From the NCBI GenBank assembly GCA_000621985.1, contig JHWW01000009.1:1-64000 (forward strand): a stretch of DNA of 64,000 bases, written 5' to 3'. Source of the stretch: Lachnospiraceae bacterium V9D3004. Lineage in GTDB: Bacteria; Bacillota; Clostridia; Lachnospirales; Lachnospiraceae. A program made the translations under genes and the position numbers. Below the pieces are notes generated by a model. It saw only the letters and a program-made list of their open reading frames with translations. It was not told the origin of the DNA and did no database searches. Every line of letters starts with the position of its first letter. The first letter of the stretch is position 1. Positions 1 through 9,445 of this stretch are shown here, in pieces.

Positions 1-274
1 GGAATAACCATCTTGCTGTATTACCCTTTAATATTTTAATTGCGTCCGACAAACGCAGCTGTGGTTTACAGTCCACAAGAAGATGTATATGATCCGGCAT
101 TATCTCCATTGCAACAGGTAACATATCTAAAGATTTAAGTGTTTCAAGAAGATAATTTCTGACATCCTTCTCTATTTCACCTACAAATATGGGTTTTCTA
201 TACTTTGTAACCCATACGATATGATACTGTAAAGAGTATATATATCCTCGACCATGCGTAACATCTTTAGGCAT
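1..274 (-). CDS. tnpA: IS200/IS605-type transposase TnpA, N-terminal part
   Basis: The reading frame starts at ATG 274 and runs off the left edge after 91 codons, so only the N-terminal two thirds is visible. It encodes an HUH single-strand transposase (Y1_Tnp family): the residues GYIYSLQYHIVWVTKYRKP near the start and PDHIHLLVDCKP around residue 60 are typical, and the H-I-H is the metal-binding HUH motif. The catalytic tyrosine, expected near residue 120-130, lies outside the window, so activity cannot be judged. No strong ribosome site precedes the ATG, which is common for these poorly expressed transposases. A sigma-A type promoter sits at 304-332. No TnpB accessory gene is visible on this side. 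Confidence 0.9.
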   Translation of the reverse strand, partial: MPKDVTHGRGYIYSLQYHIVWVTKYRKPIFVGEIEKDVRNYLLETLKSLDMLPVAMEIMPDHIHLLVDCKPQLRLSDAIKILKGNTARWLF

Positions 275-303
275 TGAGAAATACACTGTTTATCCATATT
301 TAA

Positions 304-332
304 ATTATACCATATGATTATGCTTTTTACAA
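304..332 (-). promoter_or_regulatory. Promoter of the IS200 transposase
   Basis: On the minus strand TTGTAA (332-327) is followed after exactly 17 bases by TATAAT (309-304). It lies between the terminal hairpin and the tnpA ATG at 274, giving a leader of about 25 bases. Sequence match only. Confidence 0.55.
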
Positions 333-339
333 GAAAAAT

Positions 340-379
340 GCCGCCTAACTCACGACTAAAGTCACAAGTGTGCGGCGGC
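340..379. repeat. Terminal hairpin of the IS200-type element
   Basis: GCCGCC (340-345) pairs with GGCGGC (374-379), and the loop contains a second perfect stem GACT-AA-AGTC (354-363). Such imperfect hairpins at the end upstream of tnpA are the sites recognised by Y1 transposases. It has no clear U-tract on the side of the pilus gene, so terminator function is secondary if any. Confidence 0.6.
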
Positions 380-3300
380 TAGTTATCAAGCAATCCGCCT
401 GCTCTCTCTGTAGCCTGATTCTGGACACATTTTCCGGAATGTGCGTATATATACTTTTTAGTTTTTGAACCTACTTTGTATTCCGGCATACCATCATATG
501 CTCTTTTGTCAAAGGTTGCAAGGTTTGTATCATTACCTCCGACGAATATTATGTCATACTTAGCATTAAGATCTTCAATATTACCCACGAATTCATACGT
601 AGACTGCTTAGTTACATTAACTCTGCCTGTGAAATTATCAATAGACCTTGCAATATACCAATACCAATATACATCTGACTTATATGCAGTATTGTCACTA
701 CTCGGCTCTATCTCAAGAATATTGATATTCCTTGTAACGTTGGTGGTTGTTGCTTTGGAATGAAGCAAATAATAGATTCCGTCGGTTATCTTATATCTGC
801 CATTCTCATCTGAGATATTCTTATTATCCATATAATCCTTCATATCGTCATCCGCATCAAGTCTAAGTTCCTGCTTGGTAATCCTGTCAACGAATGCATC
901 AAGAAGAGTGATATTCTTAGTAGAATCTTTGGTCTTAAGAACCATACTTCTGTAGCTGACTGTTGAATATGCAAGGCTAAGATCATTATTGAATCCCAAC
1001 ATCTTATATATCATATTCTTGTTTTCACCGGTACCATTCTCACCATAAGTATTATATTCTTCTTCACTCATAGCTTCGAACGGAGCGAGTGTGTAGTCGT
1101 TCCAATATGCGGCATTACTTTGTCCTTTTACCCTGTAATAACCGTTATCGTTATTATCCATATAATTATTTGTGCCACAGAAGTTACCCGGATATTTATC
1201 ATTAGTTACCTTATCCGGATATACCAGATACTTCATATATGCTCTGTACAATGTAACAGGATTCATCTGCTGTGTCTCAAGGTATAATTTGTATGCGTTA
1301 TTCTTTGAAGCACCATACTTATCCTGAGTTTTCTCAGAAAAATCAAGCGTACCACCATCACTGAATGTTCTCGTCTGTGTATACATTTTGTCAGTAGCAG
1401 TGTACTTCGTTACATCCGAGTATACCTTGTAATCAATAAGTATCGGTGCAACTTTCTTATTATCACCATCAATTCCAACAGACATTCTCTTCCATATCAG
1501 ATTGGAAGTATGCCAGTCAAAATCACAATCTGCTTTGTCAAAATTATATGTAGAATAGAAAGTTGCTTCATCGGTCGGCATAAAATCATATTTCTTATTT
1601 AATGTGTTGGTTGCACCGACTTTTGCAGTAAATCCATCCTTACAGAACAATGTCTTGTTCCTGTAATCCTTCCATAAAGTGACGAAACTCCAATCAGTAC
1701 TCTCATTTACAACAATAAAATTCGCTCTGTCTATAAGAAGCTTATTATTGTATGCAATATCATTTCCTGCTTTACCGCTTCTAAGATCTCTCGGAGTTAT
1801 TGTAATAACCTTAACATGATAATTCCTAAGCTTTGCTTCAATATTGCTGTCAAGCGATACGCCAAGATTCATCAACTTATCAAAATCCAGGTATCCATCA
1901 AGATCACTTGTGATCGAAGCAACAAGATTATTGCTCTTCTTATTCCTTACTTCTGCAGTATTAATAGCCACAGATGGCTCGTTAGCGACAAGTGTGATAA
2001 CTCTGCCCTTATCTTCGTCATCCTTAGACCATCCTGCATAGAGCTTTACGGAATCTCCGGTAATAGTCTCAGGAAGATCCTCGCCAAAATTATACATATT
2101 GGTACATTTCTTATTAAGATACCATCCATTGAATGTATAACCGTCTCTCTTTGGCTCGAATACGGAGCGGATCGTAAGATCACTCATCATACCGTTGATC
2201 TTAAGACCGGTAAATGAAGCCGGAACTTCGATATTCTCATCCTCGAACGGATCGCCGGTATTGGCATAGAATGATACTTTGTAATCTACATCGGCCTCGT
2301 CCTTAACCCAACCTGCATATAATGTAGTATCAGCATTGATCTTATTCTTGCTACTGTTAAAATCAAATGCTGTCATGCATGCAGCATCCTTATACCATCC
2401 CGTGAACTTATACCCTGCTCTCTTAGGTGTGATCATAGGTGAAGCAATAAGACTTCCCTGCGGCACATCAACAATACCGGTATCAAGAATTGTCGGATTC
2501 TCGGAATCTCCGGTCATATTGAATACTATTTCATTCGGATCAGCGCCTGTTTCAAGGTTCTTATCAAATGTTACTTTATAATACTTGACACTTTCAGTTG
2601 TATAATTAACCTTCCACTTTGCATAGATCTTAGTATCCTTACCAATTCTCCTGTTAGGATCGAATATATTAACACCGTATTTGTCATAATACCATCCAAG
2701 GAATTCAAATGAACTAACTTCTTCACCCTTGGATATATCATTATCCTTATAAGCAAGACCAAGACCGAACTTCTTGAACAGTTCCTTGTTCTGATAATCA
2801 TTCACTTCATACGTAGCCATCAAAGAGTCGGTAATGAATCCCTTAAAGACCTTACCTTCATAGTCTATCTTTGTATCTGATACAATAGATGTATCCCGAG
2901 ACCATGTGTACTGCTCTTTCAGCTGATCAGAAGTAAGATTCTCGGTAAGCTTATTATTTTCAACATAGGAAAAACCTTCAAAGTCGTAGTTACTCTTACC
3001 ATCGCCTCTGAATTCCATGGTGTACTTGTATTTAACTTTTTTGTTTACTTTTATATAGTCGCCCTTGTTTTCGCCGACGTATGTATACGTGTTGTCACCT
3101 TCTTTGGTGTACAGACGATATTTATTCACATTCTGACTGCTGAAATTATTCTCACTGTTATTATCAGTACTATTATTATCTCTGCTGTCATATGTGATAT
3201 TCACAGAAGTGAATGTCGGAGAATACAATTTTTTCAGATTATCATTATTTTTTATATTATTATTGTAATAATCCTCCGTTACATATTTGTTGTCGTAATA

Positions 3301-4170
3301 CTTATAAATGGCAATATCTGCTGCCTTCGTATATCTATAATCACATGAATATAATGTTTCGTTCTCACCCGGAATCTTATAATCTATAGGCTTCCATGTA
3401 GCTACAGGCGGCAAAGAATCATTATCATTAGTTGATTCGTTCAAACGATAATACTGTGTGCCTTCTACATATTTCTCTGCATTTACATAATGCTCCTCAT
3501 TAAATGTATAGTCACCCTTACCGGCTCCAACATAACAGTACTCACTATCAGCTACAGCACCTCCATCAACTACTGTATTACCGTCATCCGAAACAGCTTC
3601 CTCAACCTGAGTTTCCACAAGTTCGTAATTACCTGTAGGTTTGCCGTTATTATCCTTCTTAGCCGGCTTGAATTCACCATAATGAATGTCAGTATAGCCA
3701 AGACTCGAATATTTACTCCTGTCTTCTTCAGACCTGGTATCAACTATGGACTGGAATTCAATTGACTGCACGCCTTCAACTTTGTCAATATAATCCTTGA
3801 TAGAATCGTACTTTCCATTCTCTATAGCCTTCATAACATCAACCGGCTCCTGTCCTCCGACAAGGTAACCGAAGGAAGCCATAGACTCGTGAGGCACTAT
3901 CTCAAGTACCACAAATGGATTTTCTTCACTTCCAAGCGACGCTTCTTCATTGCTCGCAGGTATAACGAATCCTTTGTCTGCATCCCATACATCTGCCTCG
4001 GCATTGGAATGATAATTAAACAGTGAAGTCGACAGAATGAAGCCTCCTGCCAATAACACAGCACAAGCCAGTCCCAATATCACGAACCTCTTCGTTCCGG
4101 AGACTGACCTCTTCTTATCATTTCTTCTGTTATTATTCCCGTGGGTAATCAACTTGTTTTTTCCTCTCAT
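379..4170 (-). CDS. DUF5057-like surface protein with InlB-type repeats, probably truncated
   Basis: A 1263-residue protein, last gene of the pilus locus. Residues 1-27 are basic, then one membrane segment (about 28-50, RFVILGLACAVLLAGGF), so it is anchored with the bulk outside. Residues about 85-111 contain VVLEIVPHESMASFGYLVGG, as in DUF5057 proteins that I recall from pilus loci of Lachnospiraceae. Residues about 455-715 hold three InlB/Flg_new-type repeats, each ending in a GWY...LYAGW pattern. Near residue 1149 a second motif (ILEIEPSSD) begins a domain that stops abruptly at the TAG at 381-379, whose last base belongs to the IS200 hairpin. I infer that the natural C-terminus was removed by the insertion. 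Start ATG 4170 has GGGAG eight bases upstream. Likely role: pilus-associated adhesin or tip protein. Confidence 0.75.
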   Translation of the reverse strand: MRGKNKLITHGNNNRRNDKKRSVSGTKRFVILGLACAVLLAGGFILSTSLFNYHSNAEADVWDADKGFVIPASNEEASLGSEENPFVVLEIVPHESMASFGYLVGGQEPVDVMKAIENGKYDSIKDYIDKVEGVQSIEFQSIVDTRSEEDRSKYSSLGYTDIHYGEFKPAKKDNNGKPTGNYELVETQVEEAVSDDGNTVVDGGAVADSEYCYVGAGKGDYTFNEEHYVNAEKYVEGTQYYRLNESTNDNDSLPPVATWKPIDYKIPGENETLYSCDYRYTKAADIAIYKYYDNKYVTEDYYNNNIKNNDNLKKLYSPTFTSVNITYDSRDNNSTDNNSENNFSSQNVNKYRLYTKEGDNTYTYVGENKGDYIKVNKKVKYKYTMEFRGDGKSNYDFEGFSYVENNKLTENLTSDQLKEQYTWSRDTSIVSDTKIDYEGKVFKGFITDSLMATYEVNDYQNKELFKKFGLGLAYKDNDISKGEEVSSFEFLGWYYDKYGVNIFDPNRRIGKDTKIYAKWKVNYTTESVKYYKVTFDKNLETGADPNEIVFNMTGDSENPTILDTGIVDVPQGSLIASPMITPKRAGYKFTGWYKDAACMTAFDFNSSKNKINADTTLYAGWVKDEADVDYKVSFYANTGDPFEDENIEVPASFTGLKINGMMSDLTIRSVFEPKRDGYTFNGWYLNKKCTNMYNFGEDLPETITGDSVKLYAGWSKDDEDKGRVITLVANEPSVAINTAEVRNKKSNNLVASITSDLDGYLDFDKLMNLGVSLDSNIEAKLRNYHVKVITITPRDLRSGKAGNDIAYNNKLLIDRANFIVVNESTDWSFVTLWKDYRNKTLFCKDGFTAKVGATNTLNKKYDFMPTDEATFYSTYNFDKADCDFDWHTSNLIWKRMSVGIDGDNKKVAPILIDYKVYSDVTKYTATDKMYTQTRTFSDGGTLDFSEKTQDKYGASKNNAYKLYLETQQMNPVTLYRAYMKYLVYPDKVTNDKYPGNFCGTNNYMDNNDNGYYRVKGQSNAAYWNDYTLAPFEAMSEEEYNTYGENGTGENKNMIYKMLGFNNDLSLAYSTVSYRSMVLKTKDSTKNITLLDAFVDRITKQELRLDADDDMKDYMDNKNISDENGRYKITDGIYYLLHSKATTTNVTRNINILEIEPSSDNTAYKSDVYWYWYIARSIDNFTGRVNVTKQSTYEFVGNIEDLNAKYDIIFVGGNDTNLATFDKRAYDGMPEYKVGSKTKKYIYAHSGKCVQNQATERAGGLLDN

Positions 4171-4216
4171 ATTATCACTCCCTGATCTTACATATAACCT
4201 TAGTCGGTAACGCTTA

Positions 4217-4888
4217 TTATGCCGTATGCTTCTTAGCTATCAGATTACGGCTTGCAATAGTTTTCTTGGCTGAAAAATGACTTCCCGCATATTCGAGTTC
4301 AATATCAAGCCTCAATACAGGATAAGCAGCCTCCTCATCCGGAAGCTCTGCTGAGAATCCCGTTACATATTGTGCAAGATAACATTGATTCGAATTAAGC
4401 AACGGAGCAACAGTCCCCGCAATATCTATATCGGCAATTGAAGTAAGTTCTGTATGTCCTTCAAGCTTGACAAGGGCACCATCATTAATCTCAAACTTAT
4501 TAAACCTTAGCTTATTATCATTATCCTGATGCCAGATTATATAGTAATAATTCTTAACACCTTCCGACTCGGATATAGAAGCGGCATAACTATCCGGAGC
4601 AAGTATACAGATGGCATTGCAGTTAACCGCGTCAGTATCTCCCACCGTAAAACTCTGCATTCCATAGCCCTTTGCTTCAACTGCAAGTTCATTAATAAAT
4701 GTCAGAGCTACATCTGCTTCCGTCTGCATCTGAACTTCATTATGTATGCTGTTATAACTGTTCGATGATGTCACAACAAACATGGCTATCATGCCGCTTA
4801 TGAGGCTTAGCATCAATATACATACGATAAGCTCAATAAGTGTGAAACCCTTGTCATTAATCATCTTATTCCGTATCAGTTGTTTCAT
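4217..4888 (-). CDS. Minor prepilin (PilW/PulJ-like)
   Basis: A 223-residue prepilin. After a short positive leader comes GFTLIELIVCILMLSLISG, with the glycine at the peptidase cleavage site and the conserved Glu at mature position 5, followed by a hydrophobic helix and a globular domain with NSYNSIHNEVQMQTEADVAL, which resembles PulJ/PilW-type minor pilins. The start at ATG 4888 is supported by AGGAAGG about ten bases upstream and overlaps the end of the preceding prepilin gene by 23 bases; an alternative ATG at 4864 lies one base after that gene's stop but lacks its own ribosome site. Overlap implies translational coupling in the operon. Confidence 0.85.
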   Translation of the reverse strand: MKQLIRNKMINDKGFTLIELIVCILMLSLISGMIAMFVVTSSNSYNSIHNEVQMQTEADVALTFINELAVEAKGYGMQSFTVGDTDAVNCNAICILAPDSYAASISESEGVKNYYYIIWHQDNDNKLRFNKFEINDGALVKLEGHTELTSIADIDIAGTVAPLLNSNQCYLAQYVTGFSAELPDEEAAYPVLRLDIELEYAGSHFSAKKTIASRNLIAKKHTA

Positions 4889-5402
4889 TCAAAACACACC
4901 TTCCTGTTTCTCTGATGAGAACAATCTCATATTTATCCGAACCTTCCAGTGTTATACCACTGTATGCATCTTTAAGACTTCCGTTTGATTTGTTGTAATG
5001 AAATTCAACACTTTCGATACCACCTTCCGATAATACAACATCAGGCTGTATCGGATCTTCATTGACAATAGTGACAGTAATGGCATCGCTTCCTATCTTT
5101 CTCTCGTCAAGAATAACCATGTCCGTATTGATATCTCCGTCATCATCATGCAATATCCTTGCATAATACTTACCATCTTCAAGCGAAAGTTTAAGAACAA
5201 CCGAGTCCGCATCCTTGGCAATAGAAGTCTTACGCGCACTGTTAAGCATGGCCATCATTGATTCCGATGCCGATTTTACATTGGCATCATGAATGATCGA
5301 TACAGATATGACCGATGTTCCGACAAGAATAGCCAATATCATTATTACTACAATTAATTCAACAAGTGTAAGTCCTTTGTTGTCGAGCTTTCTCACTCTC
5401 AT
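4866..5402 (-). CDS. Minor prepilin (GspH/PilE-like)
   Basis: A 178-residue prepilin with the leader ending in NKG and the segment GLTLVELIVVIMILAILVG, including Glu at mature position 5. The C-terminal 110 residues form a small, beta-rich, acidic domain. Start: ATG 5402 has GGGGGA seven bases upstream; an in-frame TTG two codons earlier is too close to it. Situated between the large GspK-like gene and the PilW-like gene, this matches the usual cassette of minor pseudopilins that primes pilus assembly in the membrane. It lacks cysteines in the globular part. Confidence 0.85.
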   Translation of the reverse strand: MRVRKLDNKGLTLVELIVVIMILAILVGTSVISVSIIHDANVKSASESMMAMLNSARKTSIAKDADSVVLKLSLEDGKYYARILHDDDGDINTDMVILDERKIGSDAITVTIVNEDPIQPDVVLSEGGIESVEFHYNKSNGSLKDAYSGITLEGSDKYEIVLIRETGRCVLNETTDTE

Positions 5403-5427
5403 ATACAATCCCCCGAACTATGTATGA

Positions 5428-7785
5428 TCAGTTCTTCTTCCAGTTCTTATATTCAATATTAACAACATCAACAGAGGTTACGGTGCCGCCCGATGACATA
5501 TCTGTATCGAACTTGAAATAACGGGCTACAGCCTCATTGTTCTCAGCAAGATATGCGACACTCTCAGGTTCCGCATTATAATTGCCATTGATCGTAACAT
5601 CACCTGCTGCAATAATCAGTCCCGTAAATGTAATGTTATCAGGAATCACTACATTACCTGTTGCTATAACTATAGCGGATACATATGAACTTCCACCAAG
5701 TATTGAACTGCTTATTGTTATATCATCACCTGTGATAAGTTTGTAATGATCATATGCATCATCCACATCATCAATCTGCAAGATCTTAATATCCGGATCA
5801 TCAACTTTGGTGAAATCAACTATACTGTCCGTAACTCTGGCCATGTTGCCGTTACCTGTATAATTCTCGTCAAGTGCATTGATAAGTCCGGAATAATTGT
5901 TGATAAGTTCAACCTGTTTATCTTCAATATCCGAATCGTTATATTCTTTGTTGGCTCTTACGATGCTCGTCTCAACCTTACCGGTTTCTTCATTCTCTTC
6001 ATAACCGATCACATTACCTGTTGATATGATCGTATCAGGATTGAACAGAATCCTTCCGTTATCAAGATTACCCATTCTCTCAGCAACTAGCTCATCATAT
6101 TTACTCTCATATGTTCTGAAATAATCCGCAGCACTGTCCGCATCGGTAAAGTTCAGATACAGATACACAAGCTTGGAATCATCTTCAGCTCCTTCTTCTA
6201 CAACATCGTTATATGTAACAAATGCGACTCTGTACGGATTAATGATATTAACATAATCCGTAAGCTTGACTCCTCCGTTAATGGCACTTCTTGTAAGATC
6301 AATACGTACTGAAGTGTCTTCCGGGTCAACGAGCGCATCATACTCCTTCTTGGTAATAGGATTATGACCTATGCCAATTATACAATCTCCGGGCATCATA
6401 TAAGCAGCCTGAAGTCCTCTGAAAGTAAGCGATTCACCTTCCGGGAATGCCACATTGTTGGCTCCTTCAGGACCATATCTGTCTGCTACTGACACGAATG
6501 CCTTACCTGCAAGCCACAGTGGGTCACACTGTGTAAAGTCAACTCTTGAATTGAATGAGTTAAGAATGACAGAACTGCTTCCTTCCGGAGTACCGTACAT
6601 TAGAGGTACATTCTGCGCATCCTTGGCATTAACATTAAAATTACTTATGTTATATCCATAGTAACTGCCTGATATATTAAGATCGGAACCATCTGCTGCT
6701 TTAGCGCTCATAGTCGTATCATCATTGATATAACAATTGCCCTGGATATCAGCTTTTGCAGGTCCGTCTCCGGTAATATCAATTCCCTTAAGCCACAGAT
6801 CGGCATAATGAAGATCACCTGTATAATCTTCATCAGCGTCAAGTCCCTTAATTACAACTTTACTGCCATCACAGATCTCAAGGTCATTCCTTGATACGAT
6901 CTTATTGGCATATATCCTTGTGTTATTACCGGTGAACTTAATACCCGACTGCTTGTATTCTCCGTCAAGCAGTCCGCCACCATAGAGACTTCCTCTTATA
7001 TTAACCGATGCAGTCGGAAGATTGTTGATCTGTCCGTCTGCGATAATTACATATTCCGAACATGCCTTGCCGCCGTTAGTTACCTGATTGACAGCGAAGC
7101 CCGGGAAATCAATGTCGAATTCCATATCAGTTGTTATAGCCGTTGAATATCCGCTTGAATCCCTGTATAAAATGGATATATTCTTAACCATAATATCCGT
7201 ATCGTCGTCAGTTGTCTCAGTATTGTCCTTATCACTTGTAACAATAACCGGAACTCCGGCTGCGCTGTTCCACTGAATGTTGTCGCCGAAGCTGTCAAAT
7301 AATTCACTAAAGCTATGTGAATCGGCAACAGGTTCTGCCGGAACCTCAGGCTCTGTGGATGCTTCGGGATCGGCCGGAACTTCCTCGGGTTCTCCACCTG
7401 TCTCTGCCTTAAAATATTCATTAAATTTCTGTTCAAGTTTGGTTCTCATCTCTGCCACGAACATGCGCCTGAACTGTATCTCCTGATCATCAACTTCTGT
7501 CTCGCTCATGTCCTGAAGCCATTTGGTATATGATACACGTACAGCCTCATCAGCCCATTCGGAGAATGCCGCCTTAAGTTCATCCATTGCAGACTCTGCA
7601 GAGTAGAAGTTGGCCGTTGAGGCCATCTCTGTCTGAATGGATTCAAGATTCTTATATGTGATCAGAAGAATCAATGCCGCTATAGTTCCGATAAATGACA
7701 TTGCAACAATAACAAGCAGAAGTGTTGAACCTCTGTTGTTCTTCCCTGCCATATTGCATCTGTCTGATATGGTACGTCTATCCAT
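5428..7785 (-). CDS. Large GspK/PilX-like minor pilin with solenoid-like ectodomain
   Basis: A 785-residue protein. The N-terminus has NNRGSTLLLVIVAMSFIG, a prepilin-like site followed by one membrane helix, but mature position 5 is Leu instead of Glu. GspK-family tip pseudopilins also lack that Glu, which is why I place it there. Residues about 125-158 are an acidic, proline-rich linker (repeated E-P/E-V-P units). The rest is rich in short beta-type repeats with Gly, Asn and Asp (for example GGSSYVSAIVIATGNVVIP near the C-terminus), suggesting a beta-solenoid. The start was set at ATG 7785, with AAGGAGAGGAG directly upstream; an ATG ten codons earlier lacks a site. Likely position: tip of the pilus or initiation complex in the cytoplasmic membrane. 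Confidence 0.75.
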   Translation of the reverse strand: MDRRTISDRCNMAGKNNRGSTLLLVIVAMSFIGTIAALILLITYKNLESIQTEMASTANFYSAESAMDELKAAFSEWADEAVRVSYTKWLQDMSETEVDDQEIQFRRMFVAEMRTKLEQKFNEYFKAETGGEPEEVPADPEASTEPEVPAEPVADSHSFSELFDSFGDNIQWNSAAGVPVIVTSDKDNTETTDDDTDIMVKNISILYRDSSGYSTAITTDMEFDIDFPGFAVNQVTNGGKACSEYVIIADGQINNLPTASVNIRGSLYGGGLLDGEYKQSGIKFTGNNTRIYANKIVSRNDLEICDGSKVVIKGLDADEDYTGDLHYADLWLKGIDITGDGPAKADIQGNCYINDDTTMSAKAADGSDLNISGSYYGYNISNFNVNAKDAQNVPLMYGTPEGSSSVILNSFNSRVDFTQCDPLWLAGKAFVSVADRYGPEGANNVAFPEGESLTFRGLQAAYMMPGDCIIGIGHNPITKKEYDALVDPEDTSVRIDLTRSAINGGVKLTDYVNIINPYRVAFVTYNDVVEEGAEDDSKLVYLYLNFTDADSAADYFRTYESKYDELVAERMGNLDNGRILFNPDTIISTGNVIGYEENEETGKVETSIVRANKEYNDSDIEDKQVELINNYSGLINALDENYTGNGNMARVTDSIVDFTKVDDPDIKILQIDDVDDAYDHYKLITGDDITISSSILGGSSYVSAIVIATGNVVIPDNITFTGLIIAAGDVTINGNYNAEPESVAYLAENNEAVARYFKFDTDMSSGGTVTSVDVVNIEYKNWKKN

Positions 7786-7857
7786 AAATCTCCTCTCCTT
7801 ACAGGTACCGGTCAATCAATTCCTAATAATGACAACTAACTCTCAATAATGAAAACC

Positions 7858-9333
7858 TTATTCATCGAGAATCGTAGAATCAACCTGTGTCACCAGATTG
7901 GCCGGATTAAAATCCGTGCCCGCTTCATAGACATTAACTGTCACATTGTACAATCTGTTACCTGCTGCAAGCTCGGATATCAGATTCGCATGCATGTTAA
8001 CATCCTTGATGGGCTTACCTGTCACATTCATATTAACCTGGCTGAACAGGCTTATATTCGAATATATACCGTCACTTCCGGTATCGCTTATATTAATATT
8101 CGGCTTATTCATTACAACCGAATAATCTTTATCCCTGCCCTGCATTACAACATACAGATCCAACGGATTAGTCGACTTCTTATCAACTGTTATATTCTCC
8201 AAAGCAAGATTATCCTGAAGCGGTGTGTACATTAACATAACAGTGTCAAGACTGTTATAATATCTGTTAACACAGAATCCTTTATATGTCTTATCGATCG
8301 TAACGCTTCCGTCCACGGGATATTCTGTAGTATTCTTACTGAACAATCCATCTGTGTTCTTACATGAATATACAAGTTCCGAATTAACACGCCACTTGGA
8401 AGCTCCACCGCCTACAGGCAGTTCTTCAACGGTAAGAGTCATCTTCTTGGATACATACTGCTTAACCTGTTCTTTTGTAAGAGGCGCGGCACCAACAGAT
8501 TCTCTGGCAGGATATTCTTCAGGTTCCGGAGGCACAGCTGCTTCGCCCCTCTCTATGGCAGCATAATATTCGTCATACGCCTCTCTGTTACGCTTGTCGA
8601 CATCTTTACATTTATCATAATATACCGCATCCACAACCCTCTGGTTCATATTGGAATAGAATGATAATACCTTATCATCATATGACGAACCTGCAAGTGT
8701 AGGATTGATAACAGATATCGAATCCGATTCGAATGCTGCAAGGTTTGCGAACTGATAACTGTTAACCTTCTTAGAACCATCATCCTTCTGTCCCGAATGA
8801 TCTGCAGCAACCGATATGATAGCTTCAATATCATATGATTCCGTACCCTCTTCAACACCGGTCATTCTGTATGTATAAGAAGGATTTGTTGCCGGAGCGA
8901 CTGTAGGACCTTCTGTAGCTTCGGGATCCACAGGTACTGCCGGTTCTGTACTTGCAGCCGGAGCAGGATTAAGTGTAGGAAGCGGTATGAATATCTTATT
9001 ACCTTCCGAAGTCCTGACAGACTTATTATCTTCCTCGCCTGCTTCACTGTAAGAAGTACACTTAGCAATCCTAAAATCAGCCGGATCAGCATCTCCGTTG
9101 AATTCCATTGCTATCCCTTTGACACCGAGAGCCTTAACATTCTCCATCAGGTTATCTGCCGCAGTACCGGCATATATCTTGTTCTTGGCATGTCTGTTAG
9201 CCTGCGAAGAAGAGACAAAGCCTGATAATATAGGCACAACAATGATCATGAGAATAAGCAGAGATATGATTACCTCCACGAGCGATATACCCTTATTATT
9301 CCCTGACCTTAAGATACCCTTATGTCTTATCAT
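7858..9333 (-). CDS. Large minor prepilin (PilV-like) with proline-rich linker
   Basis: A 491-residue prepilin with NNKGISLVEVIISLLILMIIV: Gly cleavage site, Glu at mature position 5, long hydrophobic helix. It resembles PilV/GspI-type minor pilins at the N-terminus but is much longer than the usual 130-200 residues. Residues about 116-152 form a Pro/Ala/Glu/Thr linker similar in composition to that of the next gene. The C-terminal half has Asn/Asp-rich beta-type sequence. ATG 9333 has AAAGGA nine bases upstream; the TTG one codon before is not preferred. The 70-base gap to the following gene has no clear terminator, so they are probably co-transcribed. Confidence 0.8.
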   Translation of the reverse strand: MIRHKGILRSGNNKGISLVEVIISLLILMIIVVPILSGFVSSSQANRHAKNKIYAGTAADNLMENVKALGVKGIAMEFNGDADPADFRIAKCTSYSEAGEEDNKSVRTSEGNKIFIPLPTLNPAPAASTEPAVPVDPEATEGPTVAPATNPSYTYRMTGVEEGTESYDIEAIISVAADHSGQKDDGSKKVNSYQFANLAAFESDSISVINPTLAGSSYDDKVLSFYSNMNQRVVDAVYYDKCKDVDKRNREAYDEYYAAIERGEAAVPPEPEEYPARESVGAAPLTKEQVKQYVSKKMTLTVEELPVGGGASKWRVNSELVYSCKNTDGLFSKNTTEYPVDGSVTIDKTYKGFCVNRYYNSLDTVMLMYTPLQDNLALENITVDKKSTNPLDLYVVMQGRDKDYSVVMNKPNINISDTGSDGIYSNISLFSQVNMNVTGKPIKDVNMHANLISELAAGNRLYNVTVNVYEAGTDFNPANLVTQVDSTILDE

Positions 9334-9445
9334 CAATTACCATCCTTTCCGCTAGCCCACATATACCCAATTAATTTTGATTCATATAACCGTTATACAA
9401 AAATACCGGTATACTCAATTATCCAACCCTAAACTTCAGCTACTG

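Larger units (their letters stand above)
1..381 (-). mobile_element. IS200-type insertion sequence, left end inside window
   Basis: The element consists of the tnpA gene plus an upstream terminal hairpin at 340-379. IS200/IS605 elements have hairpin ends instead of inverted repeats and make no target duplication. The exact boundary is inferred: the hairpin ends at base 379, which is also the last base of the stop codon of the neighbouring pilus-locus gene. The right end is outside the window. Confidence 0.7.
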
